Made by a program: the position numbers and the translations under genes. This document shows positions 51,815 to 61,043 of a stretch of DNA of 64,000 nucleotides, piece after piece. The stretch's first letter is position 1. Every line of letters begins with the position of its first letter. The notes beneath the pieces are model-generated. The model saw only the letters and a list, made by a program, of their open reading frames with translations. It did not search any database and had not been told where the DNA came from. Source of the DNA: Pyrobaculum ferrireducens (GTDB lineage Archaea > Thermoproteota > Thermoprotei > Thermoproteales > Thermoproteaceae); NCBI RefSeq assembly GCF_000234805.1, contig NC_016645.1:1092391-1156390 (forward strand). The letters are read 5' to 3'.

Positions 51815-53785
51815 GTGCTGAGGAAGGAGGAGTTGGAAAAACTGGTGGAGAAGCCGTCGCCTCAGTTTGTTAGAGATGTGCTGGAGCACCCCCCATTTAG
51901 AGTGACCGTAAACACCACGCTTGAAACTCTGGTGTCGCATCTCAGGAAGTTCCCCGTGGACGTAGTCCCCGTGTTTAAGTCCGTATTCTCTGAAGAGGTG
52001 GCTGGCGTCGTCTACCCCCACACAGGTCTGTTGATTAAGAGTAGGAAGCTGGATGCGAAAATAGGCGAGTTTGTAAACCCACCTATCTTTGTCAAGGAGA
52101 GCTGGAGAATAGACAACGTATTGGAGATTTTGACAAGCGAGGCGAAGTGGGGAGCCGTGGTGGTGGATGAAGAGGGGAGGTACGTGGGGGTGGTCACGCT
52201 CAGAGGCCTACTCTCAGCGCTGTTGCTGAGGGAGCCTAAGGCCAAGTCCGTGGCCGCCGTGTACACCCCGGCGAGGGAGGAGAAGTCCCGGGTGGGCTTT
52301 GTCAAAGCCATTGAGAGGTTATCTAGGGTATTTAAGAAGCTGGTGGGCGGCGAGGTGGACGGCTACGTCGTCCTTAACAGAGAGGGGGGCGTCGCCGGGG
52401 TTCTCACAGTGTGGGATTTAATAAAGTCGCGTAGGTGGTTCAAGGGGGCTGGGGAGCCGCGCCCCCTCTTCGGCACCAGGGTTGCGAGGGGCGAGAGCAG
52501 ACATGTAGGCGTCGCCAGGGTGTGGAGGCTGATGTTTAGAGGCGTCGCGGTGGCGACTCCCGACACCCCTGTGGAGGAGGTGGCTAGGTACATGGCCACC
52601 ACTGGGCTCTACTTCGTGCCTGTGGTGGATAGAGAGGGCAGGGCGATAGGCTCGGTGTCTGTGTGGGACGTCATCCACGCATACCTATACGGACCTAAGG
52701 AGGGGCGGGAGGATTTGGGGGTGAGGAAGGCGGTGGAGGTGGCTGTGGCGAAGCCGCCTGTGGAGGAGGTGATTAGGCTAAGGCCTTCTAAACACGTGAC
52801 CGGCCTCAGGGCGCGGGACGTCATGCTCACAGACGTCCCGTCGATCAACCTGAGAGACACCCTCTCCAGCATACGTAAGATGTTTCTACGCACGGGGACC
52901 GGTATTCTAGCTGTGGTGGACGACGACGGCAGGGTGGTTGGGTTCGTCACGAGGAGGGACTTCGTAGCGTACATAGCGGAGAAATCCATGGGGTACTGGA
53001 GGAGGCAGAAGGGCAAGGTGTTGATGTTGAAGGAGCAGGTTATGCCGGGGGAGCGGGCTAAGATCGTGGTCGAGGAGGGCACAGCTGGCGACGTGATGAA
53101 GACAGAGTACCCGACGGCGGGTCCCGACGCCACGGTGGAGGAGATAGCCTACAAAATGTTGGCCGCCGGCACCGACTACGTAGTTATAACCGATGCGACT
53201 AACGCGCCGGTGGGGGTTGTCACGAAGGACGAGTTGTTAAAGGCCTTTAAAGAGAGGGGGAGGAGCGTAAAGGTGGGTGAGCTGATGACGCCCGCTGATA
53301 TAGCTTCGGTGGAGCTGTTTAGTAGCCTCTCCTCTGTGGTGAAGAGGATAAACGCTTACGAGCTCGACGGGGTGGTGGTGAAGGAAGGCGGCGAGATAAA
53401 AGGCGTCGTCACGGTAGATGATCTCACGCTGAGGCCTATAGAGGAGAGCTTCAGAGGAGAGAAACTCGTCTTCTTCACAAAGTCGGGAGTTTTAAGAAAG
53501 GTGAAGACGGGGCTTAGTAGGCTTAGGTATTCTAAGGTAGGTACGTTAACTGCGTTTGACGTCATGAGGCCGGTCAACTATGTAGTCGGTGCGGACGTCG
53601 ACGCTAGGGAGGTGGTGGATAAACTACTTGAACAAGACGTAGTTCCGGTTGTGGGCGAAGATGGGAGACTCGTCGGCGTGCTTAACAAAATGGATGTTGT
53701 GAAGGAGCTGGCGAGGGTCTACGTCACCTACGCCATGCCCGAGAAGGTGAAAGAAGTCGAAAAGGCAGAAAGCCGGGTTAAGTAG
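51815..53785 (+). CDS. eight-CBS-domain protein
   Basis: The 656-residue protein consists of about eight CBS motifs, i.e. four Bateman modules, with no catalytic or transport domain. Repeats can be followed at VVPVFKS...VVYPHTG, AVVVDEEGRYVGVVTLRGL, YVVLNREGGVAGVLTVWDL, YFVPVVDREGRAIGSVSVWDV, ILAVVDDDGRVVGFVTRRD, YVVITDATNAPVGVVTKDE, GVVVKEGGEIKGVVTVDD and VVPVVGEDGRLVGVLNKMD. CBS pairs bind adenosine nucleotides such as AMP or SAM. GTG 51815 follows ATTTTTATAAATC at leaderless spacing. It precedes the Cdc48 gene by 41 nt. Confidence 0.85.
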   Translation: MLRKEELEKLVEKPSPQFVRDVLEHPPFRVTVNTTLETLVSHLRKFPVDVVPVFKSVFSEEVAGVVYPHTGLLIKSRKLDAKIGEFVNPPIFVKESWRIDNVLEILTSEAKWGAVVVDEEGRYVGVVTLRGLLSALLLREPKAKSVAAVYTPAREEKSRVGFVKAIERLSRVFKKLVGGEVDGYVVLNREGGVAGVLTVWDLIKSRRWFKGAGEPRPLFGTRVARGESRHVGVARVWRLMFRGVAVATPDTPVEEVARYMATTGLYFVPVVDREGRAIGSVSVWDVIHAYLYGPKEGREDLGVRKAVEVAVAKPPVEEVIRLRPSKHVTGLRARDVMLTDVPSINLRDTLSSIRKMFLRTGTGILAVVDDDGRVVGFVTRRDFVAYIAEKSMGYWRRQKGKVLMLKEQVMPGERAKIVVEEGTAGDVMKTEYPTAGPDATVEEIAYKMLAAGTDYVVITDATNAPVGVVTKDELLKAFKERGRSVKVGELMTPADIASVELFSSLSSVVKRINAYELDGVVVKEGGEIKGVVTVDDLTLRPIEESFRGEKLVFFTKSGVLRKVKTGLSRLRYSKVGTLTAFDVMRPVNYVVGADVDAREVVDKLLEQDVVPVVGEDGRLVGVLNKMDVVKELARVYVTYAMPEKVKEVEKAESRVK

Positions 53786-53826
53786 GCTGATTACAAATTT
53801 TTATATTCCGACCTCTCTATCAGAAC

Positions 53827-56043
53827 ATGTCGAGCGATGTTATTCTAAAAGTCGCCGAGGCTAGGTCGCGGGACGTTGGCCGCTCTATTGTGAGGGTTCC
53901 TGTTAGGGTGATGAAGAAGTTGGGGATTGAGCCTGGGGATTACGTGGAGATTATTGGGAGGAAGTCTGCCTACGCCCAGGTGTGGCCAGCCTACCCCGAA
54001 GACGAGGACAAGGAAGTTATTAGAATGGACGGTATTATTAGACAAAACGCGGGGGTGGGGATAGGCGACACAGTCAAGGTGAGGAAGGCTGTGCTTAAAG
54101 CCGCCCAGAGAGTGGTGCTAGCCCCCACAGAGCCGGTCCGGGTAGACCCCGAATATCTCAAAAAACAGATACTACTAGGCAAGCCCGTAGCCAGAGGACA
54201 AGCCATAGACGTACCCTTCTACGGAGGCGCCATTAGATTCGTAGTAGTCCAGGTGCAGCCGGGGCCCGCGGCGTACGTCTCCATAGACACAGAGGTGACT
54301 GTGCGCGAGGAGCCGGTGAAGGAGGCCGAGCTCACCATCCCCAGAGTCACCTGGGAGGATATTGGTGATTTGGAGGATGCTAAGCAGAAGATTCGTGAGC
54401 TTGTGGAGCTTCCTCTTAGACATCCCGAGTTGTTTAAACATTTGGGTATTGAGCCGCCTAAGGGCATCCTTCTGATCGGCCCTCCGGGTACTGGGAAGAC
54501 TCTCTTGGCTAAGGCTGTGGCTAACGAGGCCAACGCCTACTTCGTGGCGATTAACGGGCCGGAGATTATGTCTAAATACTACGGCGAGTCTGAGGCTAGG
54601 CTGAGGGAGATATTTGAAGAGGCTAAGAAAAACGCCCCGGCGATAATCTTCATCGACGAGATAGACGCCATAGCCCCAAAGCGGGAGGAGGTGACGGGGG
54701 AGGTGGAGAAGAGAGTAGTAGCCCAACTCCTAACACTAATGGACGGACTACAAGAGAGAGGACAGGTGGTGGTAATAGGCGCCACCAACAGACCAGACGC
54801 AGTAGACCCAGCCCTAAGAAGACCAGGAAGATTCGACAGAGAGATTCACATACCTATGCCCGACAAGAGGGCTAGGCGTGAGATACTCGCCGTTCACACT
54901 AGAAATATGCCGCTTTGTACAAAAGCAGATGTTGAGGCTAAGGTGTGCAACCCAGGAGACGAGGTGGATCTGGATAAAATCGCCGAGATGACGCATGGCT
55001 ACACCGGCGCCGACATAGCCGCCTTGGCCAAGGAGGCGGCTATGGCGTCTCTACGCAAGGCCATGAATAAGGGCATGATAAATATAGAGCAGGACACTAT
55101 ACCTCCCGAGGTTCTCAGCAAGTTGAAGGTGGGCATGTCCGACTTCATGGATGCCATGAAGTTTGTCCACCCGACTGTGCTCCGTGAGGTGATTATCGAG
55201 GTGCCGGAGGTGCACTGGGATGACATCGGCGGCTATGATGCGATAAAACAGGAGCTGAGGGAGATAGTGGAGTGGCCTATGAAGTACAAGCACTACTTCG
55301 ACGAGCTGGGCGTGGAGCCTCCCAAGGGCATCCTCCTCTTCGGGCCGCCGGGGGTGGGCAAGACCTTGTTCGCCAAAGCCGTGGCCACGGAGTCTGGCGC
55401 CAACTTCATAGCAGTTAGGGGGCCTGAGCTGTTGTCTAAGTGGGTTGGCGAGAGCGAGAAGGCGATTAGAGAGGTGTTCAAGAAGGCGCGTATGGCCGCT
55501 CCCTGCGTAGTGTTTTTCGACGAGATCGACTCCATAGCGCCGGCCCGGGGCTCTAGGCTTGGGGACTCCGGCGTGACTGATAGAATGGTTAACCAGCTAC
55601 TCGCCGAGATGGACGGCATCGGCACGCTGAAGAACGTGGTGGTGATGGCGGCCACCAACAGGCCGGACATCCTAGACCCAGCCCTCCTGAGGCCCGGGCG
55701 CTTCGACCGCGTTATCTACGTCCCGCCTCCCGACGCAAAGGCTAGGGTGGAGATATTTAAGGTGCACACGAAAAAAGTAAAGCTGGCTGATGACGTCAAT
55801 CTAGAGGAGCTTGCCAAGAGGACTGAGGGCTACACAGGCGCCGACATCGCCGCCTTGGTGAGAGAGGCGGCTATGCTGGCACTGAGGGAGACCATAAAGG
55901 AAAAGGCGCTGAGAGCAAAGCCGGTGTCTATGAAGCATTTTGAAGAGGCGTTGAAGAGAATACCCCCATCGCTCACGCCGGCAGATATCCGCCGCTACGA
56001 AGAGATGTCCAAGACTCTGCGGCGCGTCATAGCTGGCTTATAA
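53827..56043 (+). CDS. Cdc48/VAT AAA+ ATPase
   Basis: The 738-residue protein has the VAT architecture: N domain (about 1-185, double-psi barrel starting [18 protein letters not shown]), D1 with Walker [14 protein letters not shown] (about 218) and Walker [12 protein letters not shown]2 with [13 protein letters not shown] (about 505) and [10 protein letters not shown], plus the linker [14 protein letters not shown] unfolds substrates for the proteasome. The TATA-like AATTTTTATATTCC precedes ATG 53827. A small Hsp gene follows by 30 nt, so a proteostasis cluster is likely. Confidence 0.97.
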   Translation: MSSDVILKVAEARSRDVGRSIVRVPVRVMKKLGIEPGDYVEIIGRKSAYAQVWPAYPEDEDKEVIRMDGIIRQNAGVGIGDTVKVRKAVLKAAQRVVLAPTEPVRVDPEYLKKQILLGKPVARGQAIDVPFYGGAIRFVVVQVQPGPAAYVSIDTEVTVREEPVKEAELTIPRVTWEDIGDLEDAKQKIRELVELPLRHPELFKHLGIEPPKGILLIGPPGTGKTLLAKAVANEANAYFVAINGPEIMSKYYGESEARLREIFEEAKKNAPAIIFIDEIDAIAPKREEVTGEVEKRVVAQLLTLMDGLQERGQVVVIGATNRPDAVDPALRRPGRFDREIHIPMPDKRARREILAVHTRNMPLCTKADVEAKVCNPGDEVDLDKIAEMTHGYTGADIAALAKEAAMASLRKAMNKGMINIEQDTIPPEVLSKLKVGMSDFMDAMKFVHPTVLREVIIEVPEVHWDDIGGYDAIKQELREIVEWPMKYKHYFDELGVEPPKGILLFGPPGVGKTLFAKAVATESGANFIAVRGPELLSKWVGESEKAIREVFKKARMAAPCVVFFDEIDSIAPARGSRLGDSGVTDRMVNQLLAEMDGIGTLKNVVVMAATNRPDILDPALLRPGRFDRVIYVPPPDAKARVEIFKVHTKKVKLADDVNLEELAKRTEGYTGADIAALVREAAMLALRETIKEKALRAKPVSMKHFEEALKRIPPSLTPADIRRYEEMSKTLRRVIAGL

Positions 56044-56073
56044 AACTTAAATAGTGGAGTAGAGATTCAGTAC

Positions 56074-56601
56074 ATGTCTATATTTGACGAATTTGAGAGA
56101 TTTATGAAGAGGTGGCAGAGATTCTTCGAGGAGATTGAGAGACAGATAGAGGAGGACTTCAGGAGGTTCTCAGCCCAGCCGCCGCCGGGCGGCGGGAGGC
56201 CTAGGTACTACTACTACGGATTTGAAATCACCATGGGGCCGGACGGCAGACCCGTGGTGCGGGAGTTCGGCAACGTCAGAAGGAGGTCCGACGTAGAGAA
56301 AATTGAAGTAGTCGACGAGATAGACCCGCTGACGGACGTCGTGGAGGAGGACGACAAGATTAAAGTCGTGGTGGATATGCCAGGCGTCGAGAAGGATGAC
56401 ATAAAGCTGTACATAAGCGAGGACGGGAGGACCCTCACAATAGACGCCAGGAGCAAAGACCGGAAGTACCACAAAGAGATTAGACTGCCGGCGGCTGTCG
56501 ACCCCAACAAGGCCAAGGCCACGTATAAAAACGGAGTCCTCTCCGTAGAGCTCGAGAAAACCGAGAAGAGAAAAAGGGGGTTTGAGATAAAGGTCGACTA
56601 G
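56074..56601 (+). CDS. small heat-shock protein (Hsp20/alpha-crystallin)
   Basis: The 175-residue protein has an alpha-crystallin domain (about 80-165: DPLTDVVEEDDKIKVVVDMPGVEKDD, then TYKNGVLSVELEK) and a charged N-terminal arm with a Gly/Pro/Tyr segment. It holds unfolding proteins. ATG 56074 is preceded by AACTTAAATAG. The C-terminus lacks a clear I-x-I motif, ending FEIKVD. Located right after Cdc48. Its 3' end overlaps the convergent unknown gene by 4 nt. Confidence 0.92.
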   Translation: MSIFDEFERFMKRWQRFFEEIERQIEEDFRRFSAQPPPGGGRPRYYYYGFEITMGPDGRPVVREFGNVRRRSDVEKIEVVDEIDPLTDVVEEDDKIKVVVDMPGVEKDDIKLYISEDGRTLTIDARSKDRKYHKEIRLPAAVDPNKAKATYKNGVLSVELEKTEKRKRGFEIKVD

Positions 56602-57047
56602 GGTATCTCCTTCAGCAAACTCTCTATTCTTTTCCTAATTTCGGCAAACCTCTTCTCGCACTCCTCCAGCCTCTTCTGCATCTCGCTGTGGGGTACAAAC
56701 CACTCGATCTTCGGCTCGCCGAATATCAGCCTCCCGCCCTCCACCGCCGCCTCCACAGTTATCCTCACGATGTCGAGCTTACCAACGCCCATTGAGATCA
56801 GCGCCTCGTATATCTTCTTGTTGAGCTCAGAGGTGGCTCTTACAATCTCCTCCCTCGGCACAATGCCGCCGAACACCGCAAAGGCCGTCCGCCTAAGCTT
56901 GTCGGCGAATCTAGCCGCCACGACGACCCCCGTCCTGATTTCGTACTTGTTAGGTGCCTTCAATACGTGGCCCCCGTAGAGCTCTATACTTTCCTGAGCC
57001 TTCTCCATGTCACGTTGAATATTCTCCTCCAGCTTCCACGCCGCCAT
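56598..57047 (-). CDS. uncharacterised 149-aa archaeal protein
   Basis: The protein has a helix-strand pattern (NIQRDMEKAQESIELYGGHVLKA, YEIRTGVVVAARFADKLRRTAFA, KLDIVRITVEAAVEGGRLIF) and a C-terminal charged coiled coil (EMQKRLEECEKRFAEIRKRIESLLKEIP). It looks like a conserved crenarchaeal DUF protein, but I cannot assign a family. ATG (57045-57047) has a TATA-like GATTTAAATAC at about 57064-57074. It is divergent from the THUMP gene. Confidence 0.6.
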   Translation of the reverse strand: MAAWKLEENIQRDMEKAQESIELYGGHVLKAPNKYEIRTGVVVAARFADKLRRTAFAVFGGIVPREEIVRATSELNKKIYEALISMGVGKLDIVRITVEAAVEGGRLIFGEPKIEWFVPHSEMQKRLEECEKRFAEIRKRIESLLKEIP

Positions 57048-57082
57048 ATATATTTATGGGCCTGTATTTAAATCATTACGTT

Positions 57083-58207
57083 ATGCCTCTCGCCGCAACC
57101 AGCCCGGGGGGCGTGGACATAATTGTAAAGACGAGGAGGGAGTTCGAGAGGATAGCGGCGTCTCACATAAAGGAGCTCCTGCCGGCGGCCGAAGTCACGC
57201 CGGCCCCCATGGGCTACCTAGGGGTGGTGTTCGTAGGCGGGCTGGGGGCCGAGAGGTGGAGGGCGGCGGAGTTGATAGCCCAGAAAATACCAGAGGCAGA
57301 CAGAGTGCTCGTCGTAGAGGAGGCTGTGAGGGCCGAGCCGGGGGATATCGAACGGGCGGCTGTGGAGGTGGCCAGGCGCTACATCTCGCCTGGCGACACC
57401 TTCGCCATTAGGACAACCAGAAGAGGGACCCACAGCTTCACCTCTATAGACATCAACGTGAGAGTGGGGGCAGCGGTTAAAGAAGCCACGGGGGCCGAGG
57501 TAGATCTCGAAGAACCCACGAAGCCCATATACGTGGAGATATTCCAAGACACAGCCGCCATCTGCACCCCTGCGACTGGGGAGTACAGGAAAATGCGCCG
57601 CGATAAGCCGCTGTCGCTACAAAACCTCAGGAAGGTGGCCCTCGGCCAGTTTGTATACGAGGGAGACGAGGAGGCGGTGAGGAAAATGGGCGAGAGAATC
57701 GGACGTGCGGCGCAGACGTTTGAGGTGGGGGAGCTGACAGTGCTCCTCCACAAGCCCGTGCCGGCGAAGACACTGAGGGTCTTCCTAGACGCCGTGGAGG
57801 AGGGGATTGAGAGCAGGTACCAGATACAGATCAAAAGCTACGGCAGATCCGTGTGGAGGGTGCCAGTCTACGTCTACGAGCTGTATCAATACGTAAGGGA
57901 CAGGTCCGGCGAGCCCATAGTCGTGACGGACCCCAAGGGCGACTACATAACACATGTAAAGGAGAGGCTCGCAGAGCTGTTTAGAAGCAAGAGGGTAAAC
58001 ATACTCATAGGGGCGAGGGAGGGGGTGCCCCCTGGGGTGTTCCGATTCGCCTCCCTCGTCGTGGACCTAGTCCCAGAGGTTACCATAGCCACAGATTTCG
58101 TAATACCGTCAATAGCCATCGCCATTGTGGCGGCGCTGGAGGAGGCCGGGGCCCTGCCCAAATACGCCGGCAAGCGGAGGAGAGCCCCCATGCAAGACAA
58201 AGAGTAG
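57083..58207 (+). CDS. THUMP-domain RNA-binding protein (COG1818-like)
   Basis: The 374-residue protein has an N-terminal ferredoxin-like/THUMP region (EVARRYISPGDTFAIRTTRRGTHSFTSIDINVRVGAAVKEATGAEVDLEEPTKPIYVEI), a middle helical part and a C-terminal Rossmann-like domain (EPIVVTDPKGDYITHVKERLAELF, RVNILIGAREGVPPGVFRFASLVVDLVPEVTIATDFVIPSIAIAIVAALE) reminiscent of SPOUT methyltransferases. It probably binds or modifies tRNA. I choose ATG 57083; ATATATATTTATG upstream (57046-57058) is at leaderless distance. An upstream open frame to 56954 is ignored. Confidence 0.8.
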   Translation: MPLAATSPGGVDIIVKTRREFERIAASHIKELLPAAEVTPAPMGYLGVVFVGGLGAERWRAAELIAQKIPEADRVLVVEEAVRAEPGDIERAAVEVARRYISPGDTFAIRTTRRGTHSFTSIDINVRVGAAVKEATGAEVDLEEPTKPIYVEIFQDTAAICTPATGEYRKMRRDKPLSLQNLRKVALGQFVYEGDEEAVRKMGERIGRAAQTFEVGELTVLLHKPVPAKTLRVFLDAVEEGIESRYQIQIKSYGRSVWRVPVYVYELYQYVRDRSGEPIVVTDPKGDYITHVKERLAELFRSKRVNILIGAREGVPPGVFRFASLVVDLVPEVTIATDFVIPSIAIAIVAALEEAGALPKYAGKRRRAPMQDKE

Positions 58208-58263
58208 CGCTAGGCGGCGGCGCCGGAGGAAAACATAAATAGCCCCCATTTGCCTATGAAGCG

Positions 58264-58689
58264 ATGTCGACGCAAGAACAGCCACAGCAACAACAACAGC
58301 CGCAGAAGCTGAGGTGGGGGATCGCGTGGATATACTCATCTTCAAACAACACCATTATCACAATAACCGACTTGACGGGGGCAGAGACCGTGGCTCGCGT
58401 AAGCGGCGGGATGGTTGTGAGAGCCGACAAAGACAAGCCCTCTCCATGGGCCGCCATGCAGGCGGCATACAAAGCCGCGCAGCTAGCACTCGCCAGGGGG
58501 ATAAACGCCGTCCATATAAAAGTGAGGGGGCCAGGGGGATACGGGATGAAGGTCCCAGGCCCCGGCGCCTCCGCGGCGATAAGAGCCCTGGCGAGGTCGG
58601 GCTTAGTAATCGGCCGGATCGAGGACGTGACGCCGATTCCACACGACATCATTAGGCCGCCCAGCGGCCGCAAAGGCAGGAGAGTCTAA
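58264..58689 (+). CDS. rps11: 30S ribosomal protein S11
   Basis: The 141-residue protein has the S11 core: [31 protein letters not shown], then [32 protein letters not shown] and [18 protein letters not shown]. It binds 16S rRNA on the platform. The N-terminus is Gln-rich ([15 protein letters not shown]), unlike most relatives. It stands alone rather than in the alpha operon. ATG 58264 follows AACATAAATAG. The next gene starts immediately after its stop. Confidence 0.96.
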   Translation: MSTQEQPQQQQQPQKLRWGIAWIYSSSNNTIITITDLTGAETVARVSGGMVVRADKDKPSPWAAMQAAYKAAQLALARGINAVHIKVRGPGGYGMKVPGPGASAAIRALARSGLVIGRIEDVTPIPHDIIRPPSGRKGRRV

Positions 58690-58953
58690 ATGGAGAAGAA
58701 GGACTGCCTAGTGGCTATCTTCGGTTGCAGAGAGCCGCAGGCCCAGCCCCGGGACGTTCTGAGACAGGCCAGGATAAAGAGCAGGAAACTTCTCCTAGTA
58801 AGCACATGCGGCGAGGTTGCGCAAGCGCTTCCACTAGTTAGGCAAATCACCAGCGACAACATGGATTTCCCAGTGAGGCACTACCACAGGGTGGATCCCA
58901 TGGAGGCGATCGCGCTGGAGAACTGCACCACCTACGAAATTTTAAACCTGTAA
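58690..58953 (+). CDS. uncharacterised 87-aa protein coupled to rps11
   Basis: The ATG at 58690 directly follows the rps11 TAA, so it is translated from the same message. The product is basic with several Cys (KKDCLVAIFGCREP, VSTCGEVAQAL, LENCTTYEIL) and an alpha/beta pattern. No family is recognised. The linkage to a ribosomal gene suggests a translation-associated role. It is followed by a sRNA promoter (TTTTAAAC near 58939-58946) inside its 3' end. Confidence 0.6.
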   Translation: MEKKDCLVAIFGCREPQAQPRDVLRQARIKSRKLLLVSTCGEVAQALPLVRQITSDNMDFPVRHYHRVDPMEAIALENCTTYEILNL

Positions 58954-58963
58954 GTAACATATA

Positions 58964-59019
58964 CACGTGATGAGGAGGCATTTACGGCCGTAGATGGCCG
59001 GCGCTGGAACAGCTGATAT
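58964..59019 (+). ncRNA. C/D box sRNA candidate (first of tandem pair)
   Basis: C box GTGATGA (58967-58973) and D box CTGA (59013-59016) are 50 nt apart end to end, the usual archaeal size. A TATA-like ATTTTAAACC near 58937-58946 is about 25 nt upstream of the C box. Internal boxes are poor: GATGGC near 58993 may be C', and no good D' is seen. The D-guide GCGCTGGAACAG (12 nt) precedes the D box. Weaker than the other candidates. Confidence 0.42.
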
Positions 59020-59025
59020 ATAAAC
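59015..59025 (+). promoter_or_regulatory. TATA box of second tandem sRNA
   Basis: GATATATAAAC is centred about 26 nt before the C box at 59047 and overlaps the D box of the preceding sRNA candidate. Confidence 0.5.
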
Positions 59026-59043
59026 TCCCATCTCCCCACATCC

Positions 59044-59096
59044 ACATTGATGAGAAAACACCGGCGAGCGGTGAGCGCGCTGAGCTACGCTGACCC
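59044..59096 (+). ncRNA. C/D box sRNA candidate (second of tandem pair)
   Basis: C box TTGATGA (59047-59053), D'-like GCGA (59064-59067), 3-nt spacer, C' GTGAGCG (59071-59077), 12-nt guide CGCTGAGCTACG, D box CTGA (59090-59093). The block GAGCGGTGAGCG (59066-59077) is identical to that in the sRNA at 32278. The C to D' guide is 10 nt, shorter than the usual 12. A strong TATA box ends about 20 nt upstream. I give this over a 77-codon ORF in the same place. Confidence 0.5.
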
Positions 59097-59240
59097 ACGA
59101 CTAGACCGTCCAGCGAAACCTCAGCGAAACAGCCGCACGGAATACGTGACCGCTACCACGGCGGCGGTGGCTGAGGCACCTCCGGCGTCGGCGCCAGCCG
59201 GAGACTGCCCACGGCTCCCAGCCCCGCGGTTTAAAGTCTT
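59097..59240. other. GC-rich intergenic region with inverted repeats
   Basis: No supported gene. CCAC/GGTGG (about 59156-59171) and CTCCGGC/GCCGGAG (about 59179-59203) can form hairpins. It leads into the TATA box of the radical-SAM gene (CTTATATAGG near 59238-59247). Function unknown. Confidence 0.3.
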
Positions 59241-59264
59241 ATATAGGGAGGCCGGGGTAGATTC

Positions 59265-60356
59265 GTGGAGGCTTTACTGAGTAGGGCACTGCCAGACGGC
59301 AGGTTGGAGTGCCTGGCCTGCGCCAGGAGGTGCAAGTTGAGGGAGGGCCAGACGGGGTTCTGCGGCGTCAGGTCTGTGAGAGGCGGCAGGCTGATGCTAG
59401 ACGTCTACGGCTTAATATCGGCAATAGCGGTGGACCCCATCGAGAAGAAGCCGCTGACCCACTTCTACCCAGGCGCCATGGTACTCTCCTTCTCCACCTT
59501 CGGGTGCAACTGGGCATGTCAATACTGCCAAAACTATGAGATAAGCCAGAGGAGGAGGGCGGAGGGCTTCGAGGTGACTCCGGAGCTGTTGGTCAAGCTG
59601 GCCGAGAGCTACGGCGCGCACGGCATCACGTATACATACAACGAGCCCACCATATTTATGGAGTTCGCCCACGACGTGGGGACCCTCGCCAGGTCCCGTG
59701 GTCTCTTCAACACCTTCGTCACAAACGGCTACATGACCCCCGAGGCGGTGAAGTACGCCAGCGAGTTTCTAGACGCCGCCACGGTGGACTTCAAGGGAAA
59801 CGCAGACGAAAAGTTCCTCCGGAAGTACGTATTCATCCAAGACGCAGAGCCCATCTTCGAGACCCTAGCCGAGATGAAGAAACACGGGATATGGGTAGAG
59901 GTGACAGACCTCGTGGTGCCCCGCGTCGGCGACGACTTGGAGAAGGCCAGGGCCCTCGTGAGGCGCGTCATAGACATACTGGGGCCCGACGTCCCCATAC
60001 ACTTCCTCCGCTTCCACCCCGACTACAAGATGATGGACCTACCCCCCACCCCCGTGGAGACCCTGGAGAGACACGTAGAAATGGCGAAGAGGGAGGGGGC
60101 GAGGTTCGCCTACGTGGGCAACGTCCCGGGCCACCGCTATGAACACACCTACTGCCCCGAGTGCGGCCGCGTCGTGATTAAGAGAAGGGGGTTCGACATA
60201 CTTGAAATAAACCTAGAGGAGAAAGGAGGCGAGTACAGGTGTAAATTCTGCGGAGCCAAGATACCAATTAAGGGAAAGATTATGCCCACATGGCGCGAAG
60301 AGTTTCGCTTCGTTTATGTACCAATACACACCTTCGCCAGGTGGGCAAAGCGATAG
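59265..60356 (+). CDS. AmmeMemoRadiSam-type radical SAM enzyme
   Basis: The 363-residue protein is a PflA-like radical SAM enzyme with the [10 protein letters not shown] motif (Cys 81, 85, 88) for the SAM-bound 4Fe-4S cluster, an upstream Cys pair ([15 protein letters not shown]) and a C-terminal CPECG/CKFCG zinc-like region. It resembles the AmmeMemoRadiSam system enzyme, usually found with Memo-like and AMMECR1 proteins, neither of which is adjacent here. Substrate unknown. GTG 59265 follows the TATA-like CTTATATAGG at about 24 nt. Confidence 0.87.
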   Translation: MEALLSRALPDGRLECLACARRCKLREGQTGFCGVRSVRGGRLMLDVYGLISAIAVDPIEKKPLTHFYPGAMVLSFSTFGCNWACQYCQNYEISQRRRAEGFEVTPELLVKLAESYGAHGITYTYNEPTIFMEFAHDVGTLARSRGLFNTFVTNGYMTPEAVKYASEFLDAATVDFKGNADEKFLRKYVFIQDAEPIFETLAEMKKHGIWVEVTDLVVPRVGDDLEKARALVRRVIDILGPDVPIHFLRFHPDYKMMDLPPTPVETLERHVEMAKREGARFAYVGNVPGHRYEHTYCPECGRVVIKRRGFDILEINLEEKGGEYRCKFCGAKIPIKGKIMPTWREEFRFVYVPIHTFARWAKR

Positions 60357-60386
60357 TTTAAAATACAGTTTTTGAATAAACTACAA

Positions 60387-61043
60387 GTGCACAGGCTAAA
60401 ACGGGTATTTTCAAGCGGTCTAGAGGAGATTAAAGAGAAGCTCGGGGAGCATGTCACTCTGTCCCAAGAGTCGCTCCGCATACTGCAGGAGGTGGCGTCC
60501 AGCCGCGGCCACGACAAGCCCCACGTAGACGAGGCGGTAAGGAAGATAACGGCGCTTGAGAGGGAGGGGGACGAAATCGTCAGGGAGCTGGTGGACAGAG
60601 TTGCCCAAGGCGCTGTGGTGCCCACAGTCACAAACGTGACCCTCGTCCTCCTCGACAACGTCGACAACATCCTCGACATGATATACTTCGCCATGAAGGA
60701 GGTAAAGAGGGGCTACCACCTCTGGAAAAACGACGCCATCTTCTCAATAGTCTCCACAGAGCTGAAGGAGATGCTAGACCTCGTGAAATCGATGCTAGAG
60801 TACCTACACAACATGCTGAGGACCAGCGACGCCGAGGAGCTTAGACGCCACGCGCGGATCATAAGCTCCCTCGAGGAGGAAATCGACGAGATAAAAGAGG
60901 CGATCCTCGACAAGATATACAACCTGGAGCTAAACGCCGTGGAGTTCAACCACGTGGTATCCCTAATATACACCGCCGACAAAATAGCCGACAACGTGCA
61001 AGACGCCGCCTACCACCTGGCCACAGTCATCACCTCGGTCTAA
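60387..61043 (+). CDS. DUF47/PhoU-like protein
   Basis: The 218-residue helical protein belongs to the DUF47 family, with metal-binding helices (KITALEREGDEIVRELVDRV and ISSLEEEIDEIKEAILDKIYN carrying E/D-x-x-x-D patterns). Such proteins pair with PiT phosphate transporters and are thought to modulate them. I choose GTG 60387 over TTG 60372 because AGTTTAAAATAC lies about 26 nt upstream. Its stop overlaps the transporter start by one base. Confidence 0.85.
   Translation: MHRLKRVFSSGLEEIKEKLGEHVTLSQESLRILQEVASSRGHDKPHVDEAVRKITALEREGDEIVRELVDRVAQGAVVPTVTNVTLVLLDNVDNILDMIYFAMKEVKRGYHLWKNDAIFSIVSTELKEMLDLVKSMLEYLHNMLRTSDAEELRRHARIISSLEEEIDEIKEAILDKIYNLELNAVEFNHVVSLIYTADKIADNVQDAAYHLATVITSV

Noticed and set aside
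53090-53145. GTGATGA inside the CBS gene as a C/D sRNA
   Set aside because: No D box in range and no TATA box; ordinary codons.
56954-57082. N-terminal extension of the THUMP protein
   Set aside because: Antisense to the divergent gene and contains both promoters; ATG 57083 fits leaderless spacing.
59047-59280. 77-codon ORF MMRKHRRAVSALSYADP...
   Set aside because: Ala/Pro/Thr-rich, low-complexity product, overlaps the C box of an sRNA candidate and the radical-SAM promoter; no coding character.
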